This document shows, piece after piece, positions 1 through 7,515 of a DNA stretch of 30,449 bases (position 1 is the stretch's first letter; each line of letters starts with the position of its first letter). The notes under the pieces are model-generated. The model was not told the origin of the DNA, made no database searches, and was given only the letters and a program-made list of their open reading frames with translations. Made by a program: the position numbers and the translations under genes. Source of the DNA: Deltaproteobacteria bacterium UBA4427 (GTDB lineage Bacteria > Myxococcota_A > UBA9160 > UBA4427); contig DGPZ01000042.1 in assembly GCA_002390675.1 (NCBI GenBank), positions 1 to 30,449 of the forward strand. Reading direction: 5' to 3'.

Positions 1-522
1 GTCCATATGAACGTTCTCGAAGGACACGTGTTTGCCTTGGTAAGTTGCTAGGTCATCCTTCCAAAGCACTCGCATAGCTTCGAGGGTTTCATCGAGACGT
101 CGGCCACGGTCCCGGTAGGGAACACCGATCGCTTCGTATTCTTCGCGCTGCCAGCCGAGTCCGACGCCGAGGCGAACGCGACCGCCTGAAAGCGCATCCA
201 AGGTAGCGACGCGTTTGGCAAGGATCGCAGCGCTGTGCTGTGAGGCGATGATGACGGCAGTGCCGAGATTCATTCGATCGGTCCGCGCGGCGGCGAATGC
301 AAGCCACTCAAGCGGGTCGGGCATCAAGGTGTCGGGACTCGTCGGCGCTCGTCCGTCATCAGAATACGGATAGAGGGGCTCGTAGTTGTCGGCCATGATC
401 ACATGCTCGACGGTCCATACGATTTCGATGCCGACTTCTTCGAGCATCTCGACGAGGGGGATGACGTAACCGGCGTCATCGGTAAGGCCTTTCGTCATGG
501 GCGGGATGTAGCCGAGCTTCAT
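1..522 (-). CDS. Luciferase-like (LLM class) flavin/F420-dependent oxidoreductase, 3' end outside window
   Basis: The first 174 codons are visible and the reading frame is open to the window edge, so the C-terminus is missing. The start at 522 is set by a strong GGAGGA ribosome site a few bases upstream, and the protein begins MKLGYIPPM. Visible family marks are the central LGTAV strand followed by SGGRVRLGVGLGW and then EEYEAIGVPYRDRG, the standard TIM-barrel core of bacterial luciferase-like monooxygenases and F420-dependent reductases. The reaction would be flavin- or deazaflavin-dependent oxidation of an unknown small molecule in the cytosol. It lies 20 bp downstream of the amidohydrolase gene on the same strand, so the two are probably co-transcribed; such pairs are common in catabolic clusters. 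FMNH2 and F420 use cannot be told apart here. The family call is secure, the substrate unknown. Confidence 0.88.
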   Translation of the reverse strand, partial: MKLGYIPPMTKGLTDDAGYVIPLVEMLEEVGIEIVWTVEHVIMADNYEPLYPYSDDGRAPTSPDTLMPDPLEWLAFAAARTDRMNLGTAVIIASQHSAAILAKRVATLDALSGGRVRLGVGLGWQREEYEAIGVPYRDRGRRLDETLEAMRVLWKDDLATYQGKHVSFENVHMD

Positions 523-542
523 ACGGTCCTCCGGGCGCGTGG

Positions 543-1409
543 TTACTCGTCGAGTTTGAGAACGCGTCTCGCGTTCTCATACAGAAATTTCGGCCAGACA
601 TGGTCGCGGAAGGGAACGTCCTTCATCTCCGTCATGATTCGCTCAAGGGAGAGGCCCATAGGGAAGTAGCCGGCGTAGAGGATCTTGTCGGCGCCGCGGG
701 TGTTGGCGTATTTGACGATCGCTTCGGGGTAGTGCTTCGGAGCGAAGGCGCTGGTGCAGTAGTGGAGTCCAGGCCATTTCAGCATGAGCTTGACCGCAAG
801 ATCTTCCCAGGGTTCGCAGCCGTGATACGTCACGAGCCGGAGTTCAGGGAAGTCGTAACAGATACGGTCGAGGCGCTCGACCTTCTGGGGGTCCATGGGG
901 AGGCGTGGGCCGGGGACGCCCATATTAAGTCCGCAGGCGATGTCGAGTTCGACACACTTCGCATACATCGGATACATCTGCGGATCATCGACCATGATCT
1001 GCGGGAGGTTGCCAGCGGGAAAGGTGCTCGCCATACGTACGTCGTAGTCGTTATGCGCGCGCTCGATCTGGCGAACGGCGCCCATGACATCGTTCGGGTC
1101 GACGTGGACATTGCCGACGAAGCGGTCCGAATGCTTGCTTAGAGCTTCGGAGGCGGTGTCCCCGCCGATGCCCACAAGGGCGGTTTTGACGCCCCACTTG
1201 TCCATCTCTTCGAGCGTGACTTCGACGGGGTCGCGTCCTTCACCCCATCCATGGGGCACGCCCTTGAACATGTATTGGGCTGGAAACTTGAAGTCCTTGG
1301 ACTCCCCGTCTTTGGCGGCTTCTCGCAGATTCCCATAGGTCGCCTCAAGGTCGAGGATCGGAAAACTGAGCATAAGGTCGATGATTGGCGCGTCGGTAGG
1401 CATTCCCAT
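543..1409 (-). CDS. Amidohydrolase-2 family protein with a degenerate metal site
   Basis: A protein of 288 residues with the TIM-barrel plan of the amidohydrolase-2 (COG2159) family. Seen in order are the IIDLMLSFP opening, the DPVEVTLEEMDKWGV helix, the NVHVDPND turn, MGVPGPRLP, TYHGCEPWED and the closing YENARRVLKL helix. Family members normally bind a metal through an N-terminal HxH, a third His, a fourth His and a late Asp. Here the HxH is replaced by Leu and Leu (DLML, residues 11-14), the third His by Asn162 and the late Asp by the AGYFP segment (residues 246-250); only His196 remains. It may be a decarboxylase or hydratase variant, or lack hydrolytic activity. The ORF could extend to a TTG at 1535, but that stretch would be 42 non-conserved residues, so the ATG at 1409 (or 1403) is preferred. 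It probably forms an operon with the next gene, 20 bp downstream. Confidence 0.82.
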   Translation of the reverse strand: MGMPTDAPIIDLMLSFPILDLEATYGNLREAAKDGESKDFKFPAQYMFKGVPHGWGEGRDPVEVTLEEMDKWGVKTALVGIGGDTASEALSKHSDRFVGNVHVDPNDVMGAVRQIERAHNDYDVRMASTFPAGNLPQIMVDDPQMYPMYAKCVELDIACGLNMGVPGPRLPMDPQKVERLDRICYDFPELRLVTYHGCEPWEDLAVKLMLKWPGLHYCTSAFAPKHYPEAIVKYANTRGADKILYAGYFPMGLSLERIMTEMKDVPFRDHVWPKFLYENARRVLKLDE

Positions 1410-1534
1410 GCCCTCGACCTTATCACAGAGAAACGGTCCGTCGCGGCCCCAAAAAACACCTTTGAATCTGCGTGTCCCGGGGCGAATCGGGGTGATAGCA
1501 TCGACGCCTGCGAAGAGATTGGAGTGACTCGACA
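1410..1534. promoter_or_regulatory. Divergent intergenic region between amidohydrolase and cupin genes
   Basis: This 125-bp gap separates two genes transcribed away from each other, so it must hold promoters for both units. A GGAG lies about ten bases before the cupin ATG at 1535. No convincing -35/-10 pair or long palindrome could be picked out by eye. Confidence 0.45.
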
Positions 1535-1966
1535 ATGGAAATTGAAGGCTTTGGAACCCTCGTCAACCCGGATGAGATGGAATGGACGGAGGTGCCGGGA
1601 GGCAACTCCGTAAAGGTGCTGCGCGTGTCGGAAGAGAGCGGTTCTTACACCGCGCTCTTTAAAGCCGCAAAAGGAACCGTGAACCCGCCGCATATTCATC
1701 TCGGGCCCGCGGATTTCTATGTGTTGTCCGGCGTGATGGAATACCGCGGCGGCGTATCGCGTGCGGGCGACTGGATCTACGAGCCGAACGGTGCGGAGCA
1801 TGAGGCGACAAGCCATCCCGAAGAGACCATCTACTTGGCCAATGTGCACGGCGCGATCGCGTTCTACGGCGAAGCGCCGGAGGGCGGCGGCGAAAGGCCG
1901 ATCGTCGGGATCTCCGATTGGCGCGGCATGAAGGCCCTCGCCGATCTTCAGAAGCAGAAGGGCTAG
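1535..1966 (+). CDS. Cupin-domain dioxygenase-like protein (Dke1/ChrR-like)
   Basis: A single-domain cupin of 143 residues. The first cupin motif reads PPHIHLGPADFYVLSG (about residues 51-66) and the second AGDWIYEPNGAEHEA (about 78-91), giving a probable three-His Fe(II) site at His53, His55 and His89. The order HIHxGP..YxLxGxMEYRGG, then a Pro-x-GxxHE turn, and the overall length closely follow the acetylacetone-cleaving enzyme Dke1 (as I recall its sequence) and related ChrR-like cupins. Dke1 splits a beta-diketone with O2 into a carboxylate and methylglyoxal. The next gene, 11 bp downstream, is glyoxalase I, the enzyme that removes methylglyoxal, which supports a related reaction. The substrate is not determinable from sequence. 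A sugar- or metabolite-binding cupin without oxygenase activity remains possible. Confidence 0.75.
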   Translation: MEIEGFGTLVNPDEMEWTEVPGGNSVKVLRVSEESGSYTALFKAAKGTVNPPHIHLGPADFYVLSGVMEYRGGVSRAGDWIYEPNGAEHEATSHPEETIYLANVHGAIAFYGEAPEGGGERPIVGISDWRGMKALADLQKQKG

Positions 1967-1977
1967 TCGGAAATCAA

Positions 1978-2373
1978 ATGGCGAAAGCAATTCATTCGAT
2001 GATTCGGGTCTTCGATCTGGAACGCTCAATGGACTTCTATCGTGAGGCGTTCGGGCTAGCGCTGGTCGAACGCCTCGACTTCGACGATTTCACTTTGGCC
2101 TACCTGCGAAACTCGGAGAGTGAATTCGAACTTGAGCTCACCTGGAATCACGATCAAGAGGTTCCCTACGAGCATGGCTCGGGCTACGGGCATCTTGCCG
2201 TCACGGTCGATGATGTCGAAGAGGAACACGCACGTTTCGAAGCCAAAGGGCTGGCTCCGCGCAAGTTGGTGAGCATGGAACATGCAGGGAAACAGCTTGC
2301 ACATATCTTTTTCGTTCAGGATCCCGATGGGTACGAGATCGAGGTGATTCAGAGGGCGGGTCGCTTCATCTGA
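1978..2373 (+). CDS. gloA: Lactoylglutathione lyase (glyoxalase I)
   Basis: A vicinal-oxygen-chelate enzyme of 131 residues, the usual length of bacterial Ni-type GloA. It converts the methylglyoxal-glutathione hemithioacetal to S-lactoylglutathione in the cytosol. The opening IHSMIRVFDLERSMDFY, the LELTWN strand, YGHLAVTVDD and the closing DPDGYEIEVI are the family signature. By alignment with E. coli GloA the metal ligands are His6, Glu53, His72 and Glu122, all present. The ORF could extend upstream to 1918, inside the cupin gene, but MAKAIHSM at 1978 matches the family N-terminus. It starts 11 bp after the cupin stop, so the two are almost certainly one transcript. No glyoxalase II is evident beside it, although an MBL-fold hydrolase of another type lies at 16489. 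Confidence 0.93.
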   Translation: MAKAIHSMIRVFDLERSMDFYREAFGLALVERLDFDDFTLAYLRNSESEFELELTWNHDQEVPYEHGSGYGHLAVTVDDVEEEHARFEAKGLAPRKLVSMEHAGKQLAHIFFVQDPDGYEIEVIQRAGRFI

Positions 2374-2672
2374 TCCGTGAGCTGTGTGTGCGCCTTGTTA
2401 AAGCGGCCGAGACACAGCCGATCCCATGAGCCGGACTTGGGAGGGGAGAAACGTGAGCCCTTCGTGGAAAACTTGTTCTCAAACGGTTTTTACTAGATTT
2501 TTTTCTCGGGGTTATGAGAGATTATGATTAGAAGGTCTTGTGGCATAGCTGCGCGCTCGCGGACTACTCTTCGTGGTCTGGCCTAAAAAGAGGCTTCTAG
2601 GTGTGACGCTAAGATGTGTCGGGACGCGAGATGAGAGTGGCAAACCGTGAGGACCGGAGTGACTAAGAGGCG
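2374..2672. other. Intergenic gap of 299 bp before the CoA-transferase gene
   Basis: No gene of convincing composition was found on either strand. The middle (about 2470-2530) is AT-rich compared with its surroundings and is the likeliest place for the promoter of the CoA-transferase/SDR unit, though no clean -35/-10 pair could be defined. The downstream CoA-transferase ATG at 2673 has an AAGAGG ribosome site placed unusually close to it. Confidence 0.4.
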
Positions 2673-5117
2673 ATGACGACTGGCTCGAAGGGCGCACTTT
2701 CGCACCTCCGCGTGCTCGACCTGACGTCGGCTTCTTCAGCTTATTGCGGAAAGCTGCTCGCGGACCTTGGGGCCAAGGTCGTGAAGATCGAGCCCGTCGC
2801 GGGCGACCCTGCAAGGTGGGAAGCCCCGCTCGCAGGCGAGGGGATCAGCATCCCTTTTGTTTACGAGAATGCGAATAAGCGCAGCGCTGTGATCGATCTC
2901 GAATCGACTGACGGCCGCGACCGTTTTCTAGCGCTTGCGGATCGTTCGGACCTCATTCTTGAGTCAATGCCCGTAGGCCGCCTCGCTGAACTCGGGCTCT
3001 CCTTCGAGGCACTTGCCAAGACGAACCCGGGGCTCGTGATGGTTTCGGTTTCGGGATTTGGGCAAGACGGCCCCGACCGAAACGAACGCTCGAACGATCT
3101 CATTGCGAGCGCGCTCGGCGGGGCGATGACTTCGATAGGCGATCCGGAGGATCCACCGGTTCGAATGGCGGGGCATCAGTCCGATGTCATTACGTCGACA
3201 TTGGCGGCGGGGAGTGCCTTGATTGCTTTGTGGCACCGCGATCGCAGTGGCCGTGGACAACACGTTGATGTGTCGAGCCTGGAGACGATCAGTGCGATCA
3301 CGCATATCGCCGGCGTTGGTAAATGGCTCGAGGATGATGTGATTCCCAAGCGCGTCGGAACGGGGCTCGTGGCATCCGTTCCCTCCGGCTCCTTCCCTTG
3401 TAAAGACGGCCAGGTCTATCTCATGGTGAACCGGCCCGCCCATTGGCTTGCGCTTGCTGAGTGGATTCACGAAGTCACGGGGAACGAGGAAGTCTTACAG
3501 GAGGTCTTTCGTGGCCCGTCCTCCAGTCGCCTTCCCTATAGAGAGCTCCTCGACCTTTTTATTTCCGAACTCACTTCGACGTTAACAGTCGGCGAGGCCT
3601 ATCACGAAGGCCAGCGGCGTCGTATTGCCTTTACCCCAATTCATACCGCGAGCCGAATCGCGGTAGACCCTCAGCTTACCGAGCGCGACTTTTTTGCGGA
3701 CCTGCCGATCGCAGACGGCCGCGTCCTTCGGGTGCCTGGAGCGCCGTACCGCCCCGCGCGTTCGCCGTGGGCGCTCGCCCGGCCGGCGCCTGCGCTGGAC
3801 GAACTCGGAATCGATGTAGAGGCGCTCTTCGCGGGAGCCTTGCTACCGCTCGAGGACGATCGCTCAGGACTACTCGGCGGCCCGAAAACTGGCGGGGCTC
3901 TCGAAGGCTTGCGCATCGTCGAATTCGGGACAGGCCTAGCAGCGCCGTGGATAGGGCGAATTCTCGCTTGGGCTGGTGCCGAAGTCATTAAGATTGAATC
4001 CCACGGGCATCCCGACGTCCCACGACTCTTCGTTTCGCCGAAGGAGCCGGAAAAGGGAACGCAGCCTGAATGTTCTCCCTGGTTTACGGACTGGAGCGCG
4101 GGGAAGCGCTTCGTTGCGCTTGATCTTCGGAACGAAGAAGGATCCGAGCTCGCTCGGCGACTGGTAGATGAAAGCGACGTCGTGATCGCGAACTACAGCA
4201 CCGGAGCACTTGAGAAGCTCGGCGTAGGCTATGCGACCTTGTCTGCTCGCAATCCCAAGCTTGTTATGCTCGAATCCAGCGGATATGGAGAGTCGGGGCC
4301 GCTATCACGTTATGTGACCTGGGGCCCCAATATCGAAGCGCTCTCGGGGCTCTGCCACCTATCAGGCTTTCCGGACCGAGACTGCACTATTTCGCATTTC
4401 GCTTACCCTGATCCGCTCTCCGCATTGCACGGTCTGGTGGCTCTGATGGCCGCGCTTAGCGAACGGGACCGAAGCGGGCAGGGGCAGGTGATTCACCTGT
4501 CGCAATTCGAAACGACGGTGGCGGCTTTGGGTCGCGCGATGGCTGAGTTCGCGGCGACCGGGGAAGAACCGCCGCGGCGCGGGAATAGTGAAGCGGGTCT
4601 CGCGCCTTATGGCTGCTTCCCATGTCTTGGGGAAGATCGTTGGGTCGTGCTGTGTGTTGAGACGGATTCGGACTGGCCGCTATTCTGCGAGTTGCTTGAT
4701 CGACCAGAGTGGGCAGAAGATCCGCGCTATGAGACTATGGCCGGTCGCCTAGAGCATGCGGCGGAGATCGAAGTCGAGATCGCAGCATGGACCGGGGACC
4801 GGATAGACTACGACGTCATGCAGGCGGCCCGGGCGCTTGGCTTGGCAGCCGGTGTTGTTCAGAACACAGAAGACATGTATCGCCGCGACTCCCAACTGGC
4901 CGCGCGTAACTTCTTCGAAGAAATACCGCATTACAAACGAGGTAGCGTCGTCGCGACAGGAATCCCATTTGGACTCACTGGAACGCCGGGTCGCACTACA
5001 CATTCCGGCTCGTCGATCGGCCATGATAATGAGACCGTATTGCAAGAACTCCTCGGTCTTACCCAAGAAGAGATCGATCAATTGATTGCGAAGGGGGCCG
5101 TGGAGCCCGCTCGCTGA
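2673..5117 (+). CDS. Tandem two-domain CaiB/BaiF (type III) CoA-transferase
   Basis: A protein of 814 residues, about twice the usual 400, made of two consecutive CaiB/BaiF CoA-transferase units. Domain 1 (about 8-370) opens with LRVLDLTSASSAYCGKLLAD and GAKVVKIE; domain 2 (about 410-800) reopens with LRIVEFGTGLAAPWIGRIL and GAEVIKIE. Each has the family's RSGxGQ turn. The Asp that forms the acyl-anhydride intermediate appears to be kept in both: Asp171 (HQSDVITS) and Asp580 (AYPDPLSA). The enzyme would move CoA between carboxylic acids, such as an aromatic, branched or steroid-derived acid, without ATP. In canonical type III enzymes two chains interlock, so the fusion may fold as one pseudo-dimer. 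An SDR gene follows 49 bp downstream on the same strand. Family secure, substrate unknown. Confidence 0.9.
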   Translation: MTTGSKGALSHLRVLDLTSASSAYCGKLLADLGAKVVKIEPVAGDPARWEAPLAGEGISIPFVYENANKRSAVIDLESTDGRDRFLALADRSDLILESMPVGRLAELGLSFEALAKTNPGLVMVSVSGFGQDGPDRNERSNDLIASALGGAMTSIGDPEDPPVRMAGHQSDVITSTLAAGSALIALWHRDRSGRGQHVDVSSLETISAITHIAGVGKWLEDDVIPKRVGTGLVASVPSGSFPCKDGQVYLMVNRPAHWLALAEWIHEVTGNEEVLQEVFRGPSSSRLPYRELLDLFISELTSTLTVGEAYHEGQRRRIAFTPIHTASRIAVDPQLTERDFFADLPIADGRVLRVPGAPYRPARSPWALARPAPALDELGIDVEALFAGALLPLEDDRSGLLGGPKTGGALEGLRIVEFGTGLAAPWIGRILAWAGAEVIKIESHGHPDVPRLFVSPKEPEKGTQPECSPWFTDWSAGKRFVALDLRNEEGSELARRLVDESDVVIANYSTGALEKLGVGYATLSARNPKLVMLESSGYGESGPLSRYVTWGPNIEALSGLCHLSGFPDRDCTISHFAYPDPLSALHGLVALMAALSERDRSGQGQVIHLSQFETTVAALGRAMAEFAATGEEPPRRGNSEAGLAPYGCFPCLGEDRWVVLCVETDSDWPLFCELLDRPEWAEDPRYETMAGRLEHAAEIEVEIAAWTGDRIDYDVMQAARALGLAAGVVQNTEDMYRRDSQLAARNFFEEIPHYKRGSVVATGIPFGLTGTPGRTTHSGSSIGHDNETVLQELLGLTQEEIDQLIAKGAVEPAR

Positions 5118-5166
5118 TTATGCGTCGCGAAGGTTAGTCCGCGCGACACACCGAAAGGAAAGAAAA

Positions 5167-6144
5167 ATGGAGTCCTTCGAAGATAAGATCGCTGTGATTA
5201 CCGGCGGCGGGACAGGGATGGGCCGAGAGCTTGCGCGCCAGCTTGCTGTTGCCGGCTGCCATGTCGCGATTTGCGATGTGTCCGAGGACAACATGGTTCA
5301 GACGAAGTCGATCTGTGATGGGCAGGCGCCTGCCGGCACGCGCATCACGATCCATGTCGCGGATGTTTCTTCAGAAGAGGACCTGATGAGATTTCGCAAT
5401 GAAGTCATGCGCGAGCACGAGACCGATTGCGTCAATCTTGTTTTCAATAACGCGGGAATCGGCAATACGGGCAGCATGATCACGACCGACCGCGACGACT
5501 GGGAGCGGACGTTTAATATCTGTTGGTACGGCGTCTACTATGGGACACGAACTTTTCTTCCCATGTTGATGGCCGCCGAAGAAGGTCACCTGATTAACAC
5601 GAGCAGCGTTAACGGATTCTGGGCAACCCTTGGGCCGGACATAGCGCATAGCGCCTACGCTTCAGCAAAATTCGCGGTCAAGGGTTTCACCGAAGCGCTG
5701 ATCAACGATCTCCGTATGAACGCGCCGCATGTAAAGTGCTCTGTCGTTATGCCGGGTCATATAGGCACGTCGATCGTGATCAACTCGGGCAAGGTCCTCG
5801 GTAACGATCCGAAGGAGATGAGCGATGAGGATCTTCAGGAGGCTCGCGAGGGCATGGAGCGCCGCGGCATCGACTTCGGCAACGCGACGAATGATCAGCT
5901 GCGCCAAGCTTTGATCGCGCAGGGCGAGTCCTTTCGCGATGATGCACCGATGACGGCAGAGGAAGCCTCGGCGGTCATTCTTGCCGGCGTGAAGGCGGGA
6001 AAGTGGCGAATTCTTGTTGGCGAGGACGCGGAAGTCCTTGACGAAATGGTCCGCGCCGAACCCGAGAATGCATACACAGTCGACTTCAATGACCGATTTC
6101 AGGCCAGAGTCGCTTGGGCATTAGGGTCGCTTCAGGCGGACTAG
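5167..6144 (+). CDS. Short-chain dehydrogenase/reductase with C-terminal extension
   Basis: A protein of 325 residues. The start at 5167 is chosen because an AAAGGA ribosome site lies just upstream and MESFEDKIAVITGGG matches the SDR N-terminus; a longer reading from 5086 would run inside the previous gene. The cofactor loop TGGGTGMG is at 12-19, NNAG at 94-97, the catalytic Ser at 146/147 and YASAK at 164-168. Asp37 at the end of strand 2 (AICDVS) favours NAD+. Classical SDRs are about 250 residues; this one has some 70 extra residues (about 255-325) rich in acidic and helical sequence, typical of a larger SDR subgroup in lipid-degrading bacteria. It would oxidise or reduce a hydroxyacyl or alcohol intermediate. 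It is probably co-transcribed with the CoA-transferase. Confidence 0.9.
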   Translation: MESFEDKIAVITGGGTGMGRELARQLAVAGCHVAICDVSEDNMVQTKSICDGQAPAGTRITIHVADVSSEEDLMRFRNEVMREHETDCVNLVFNNAGIGNTGSMITTDRDDWERTFNICWYGVYYGTRTFLPMLMAAEEGHLINTSSVNGFWATLGPDIAHSAYASAKFAVKGFTEALINDLRMNAPHVKCSVVMPGHIGTSIVINSGKVLGNDPKEMSDEDLQEAREGMERRGIDFGNATNDQLRQALIAQGESFRDDAPMTAEEASAVILAGVKAGKWRILVGEDAEVLDEMVRAEPENAYTVDFNDRFQARVAWALGSLQAD

Positions 6145-6251
6145 TTTAAGGATCGCGCCTGACGTGGGGATGGTTCGCGCCTCGGCCGAGTGCGTTGGCA
6201 TGCTAGTGACGTTGCGTGGTTTTCTGAGCGCTACGCAGGCGACCCAAATAG

Positions 6252-6293
6252 AAGAAGCCCCGAATCCTTATGAGGAGTCGGGGCTTCTTTTTT
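6252..6293. terminator. Strong intrinsic terminator between convergent genes
   Basis: A perfect 12-bp stem (AAGAAGCCCCGA at 6252-6263 with TCGGGGCTTCTT at 6278-6289) is extended inside the loop by a further 4-bp stem (TCCT/AGGA) around a TATG tetraloop, and is followed by a run of six T on the + strand. It ends the CoA-transferase/SDR transcript. The minus side has a weaker T-rich run, so it may also stop the acyl-CoA dehydrogenase transcript. Confidence 0.92.
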
Positions 6294-6334
6294 ACTTAGC
6301 TTTCGCTGAGCGGTTCACGAAAGACCGAGACGCA

Positions 6335-7450
6335 TCAGTCGAGCACGTCTTTTGCGATCAACTCTTCGAGGTAAGGCGTGTCCCACCATGTAAGCTGGAG
6401 GGCCTTCGCACGCCGGAAGAAAATCTGCTGATCGTATTCGATCGTGAAGGCAACTCCGCCCCAGATCTGCGCGCAGACTCGCGTCGTTTCGCGGTAAGTC
6501 TCGCAGCAGAAGAGCTTGGCCATCGGGCCGAGGCGAGCCACCGAACGACCCTGGGCCGCGTTCCATGCGGCTTCGTGCACGAGCACCCGCCCACCGTCGA
6601 TCGACGTCGAAGCATCGGCCATATAGTGCGACAGCGACTGGAAGGCACCGAGAGGCTTGTCGAACTGAATGCGCGAGTTGGCGTACTCGACCGTCTCCGT
6701 GAGGCATCGATCTGCCCCGCCGATTGCCGAGGCCGCCAGTAGGATCACGGATTCTTGCATGACCGCGGTCCAGGTCTCCCAGCCGCTACCAGCAGCGCCG
6801 ATGCGGTCGTCTGCGGAAACGCTCACGCCGTCGAAGTCAATCTGGTACTGCGCCTCGCGACCCTGAGAGAGGAGCTGCTTCATCGTGATGCCGCTCGCGT
6901 TCGGGTCGACCAAGAAGAGGTCAACGCCGGCGTCGGTGCGCGCGAGCACGATGAGCTGGTCAGCCGAAGAGGCGTAAGCGACGGATCGCTTGCGGCCCGT
7001 AATTTTGAATCCCTCGCCGTCTGATTCCGCCTTAACAGCGATGCCTTTTGCGCTGAAGCCGCGCTGGGGCTCAAGCCATGCCGGCGTCAGAATCGAATCG
7101 CCGTTGGCGATCTTCTCTAGCCAAGCATTTTTCTGAGCGTCGTTTCCGCCAGAAAGGAGCAGCTTTGCGCTGACGACGCAGGACACGAAGTGCGGCGTCG
7201 GTGCCATAGCGCGTCCGAGTTCTTCGTATACGAAGGCGCCTTCGAGAATCGTTTGTTCGCCGCCGCCATAGCTCTCTGGAATGAGCAGGCCGTTCAGCCC
7301 CAGTTCGCTCATCTGCTTCCAGAGTGCATCGGGGTAGCCCTTGGGGTCGTCTTCTGCGTCGCGCACAACCTGTGTATCACAATGCTCTTCGAGCATCGTG
7401 CGGGTCATGTCGATCACCATCTGCTGTTCTTCGGTGAAATCGAGATCCAT
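6335..7450 (-). CDS. Acyl-CoA dehydrogenase (FadE-like, short form)
   Basis: A flavoprotein of 371 residues, N-terminus MDLDFTEEQQMVIDMTR. Seen in order: the N-terminal helical domain with LNGLLIPESYGG (about 53-63), the middle beta-domain with ITGRKRSVAYA (150-160), and the C-terminal helical domain with the FAD/dimer segment SRIQFDKPLGAFQSLSH (259-275) and GGVAFTIEYDQQIFFRRAK (331-349). The GxxFTxExD...RRAK ending resembles the FadE28/FadE34-like subunits of steroid side-chain degradation, many of which form alpha2beta2 heterotetramers. The neighbouring dehydrogenase gene lies 65 bp upstream on the same strand and could be the partner. An AGGAGA ribosome site precedes the ATG. It would introduce an alpha,beta double bond into an acyl-CoA, passing electrons to ETF. 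The chain specificity cannot be read. Confidence 0.9.
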   Translation of the reverse strand: MDLDFTEEQQMVIDMTRTMLEEHCDTQVVRDAEDDPKGYPDALWKQMSELGLNGLLIPESYGGGEQTILEGAFVYEELGRAMAPTPHFVSCVVSAKLLLSGGNDAQKNAWLEKIANGDSILTPAWLEPQRGFSAKGIAVKAESDGEGFKITGRKRSVAYASSADQLIVLARTDAGVDLFLVDPNASGITMKQLLSQGREAQYQIDFDGVSVSADDRIGAAGSGWETWTAVMQESVILLAASAIGGADRCLTETVEYANSRIQFDKPLGAFQSLSHYMADASTSIDGGRVLVHEAAWNAAQGRSVARLGPMAKLFCCETYRETTRVCAQIWGGVAFTIEYDQQIFFRRAKALQLTWWDTPYLEELIAKDVLD

Positions 7451-7515
7451 ATCGGGGGTCTCCTGCGCGACCGTAGGGGCCGCGCCTAACAGGATGCTGA
7501 GTATGTGAGTCAGCC

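Noticed and set aside
600..1142. Long plus-strand ORF of 180 codons across the amidohydrolase gene
   Set aside because: It is the antisense shadow of a gene with clear family motifs and shows no family signature itself.
1410..1535. N-terminal extension of the amidohydrolase to a TTG at 1535
   Set aside because: The extra 42 residues are not family-like and would fill the whole divergent promoter region.
1139..2029. 296-codon minus-strand ORF spanning the amidohydrolase N-terminus, the intergenic gap and the cupin gene
   Set aside because: It crosses two well-supported genes in other frames and is rich in Arg and Ser with no motif.
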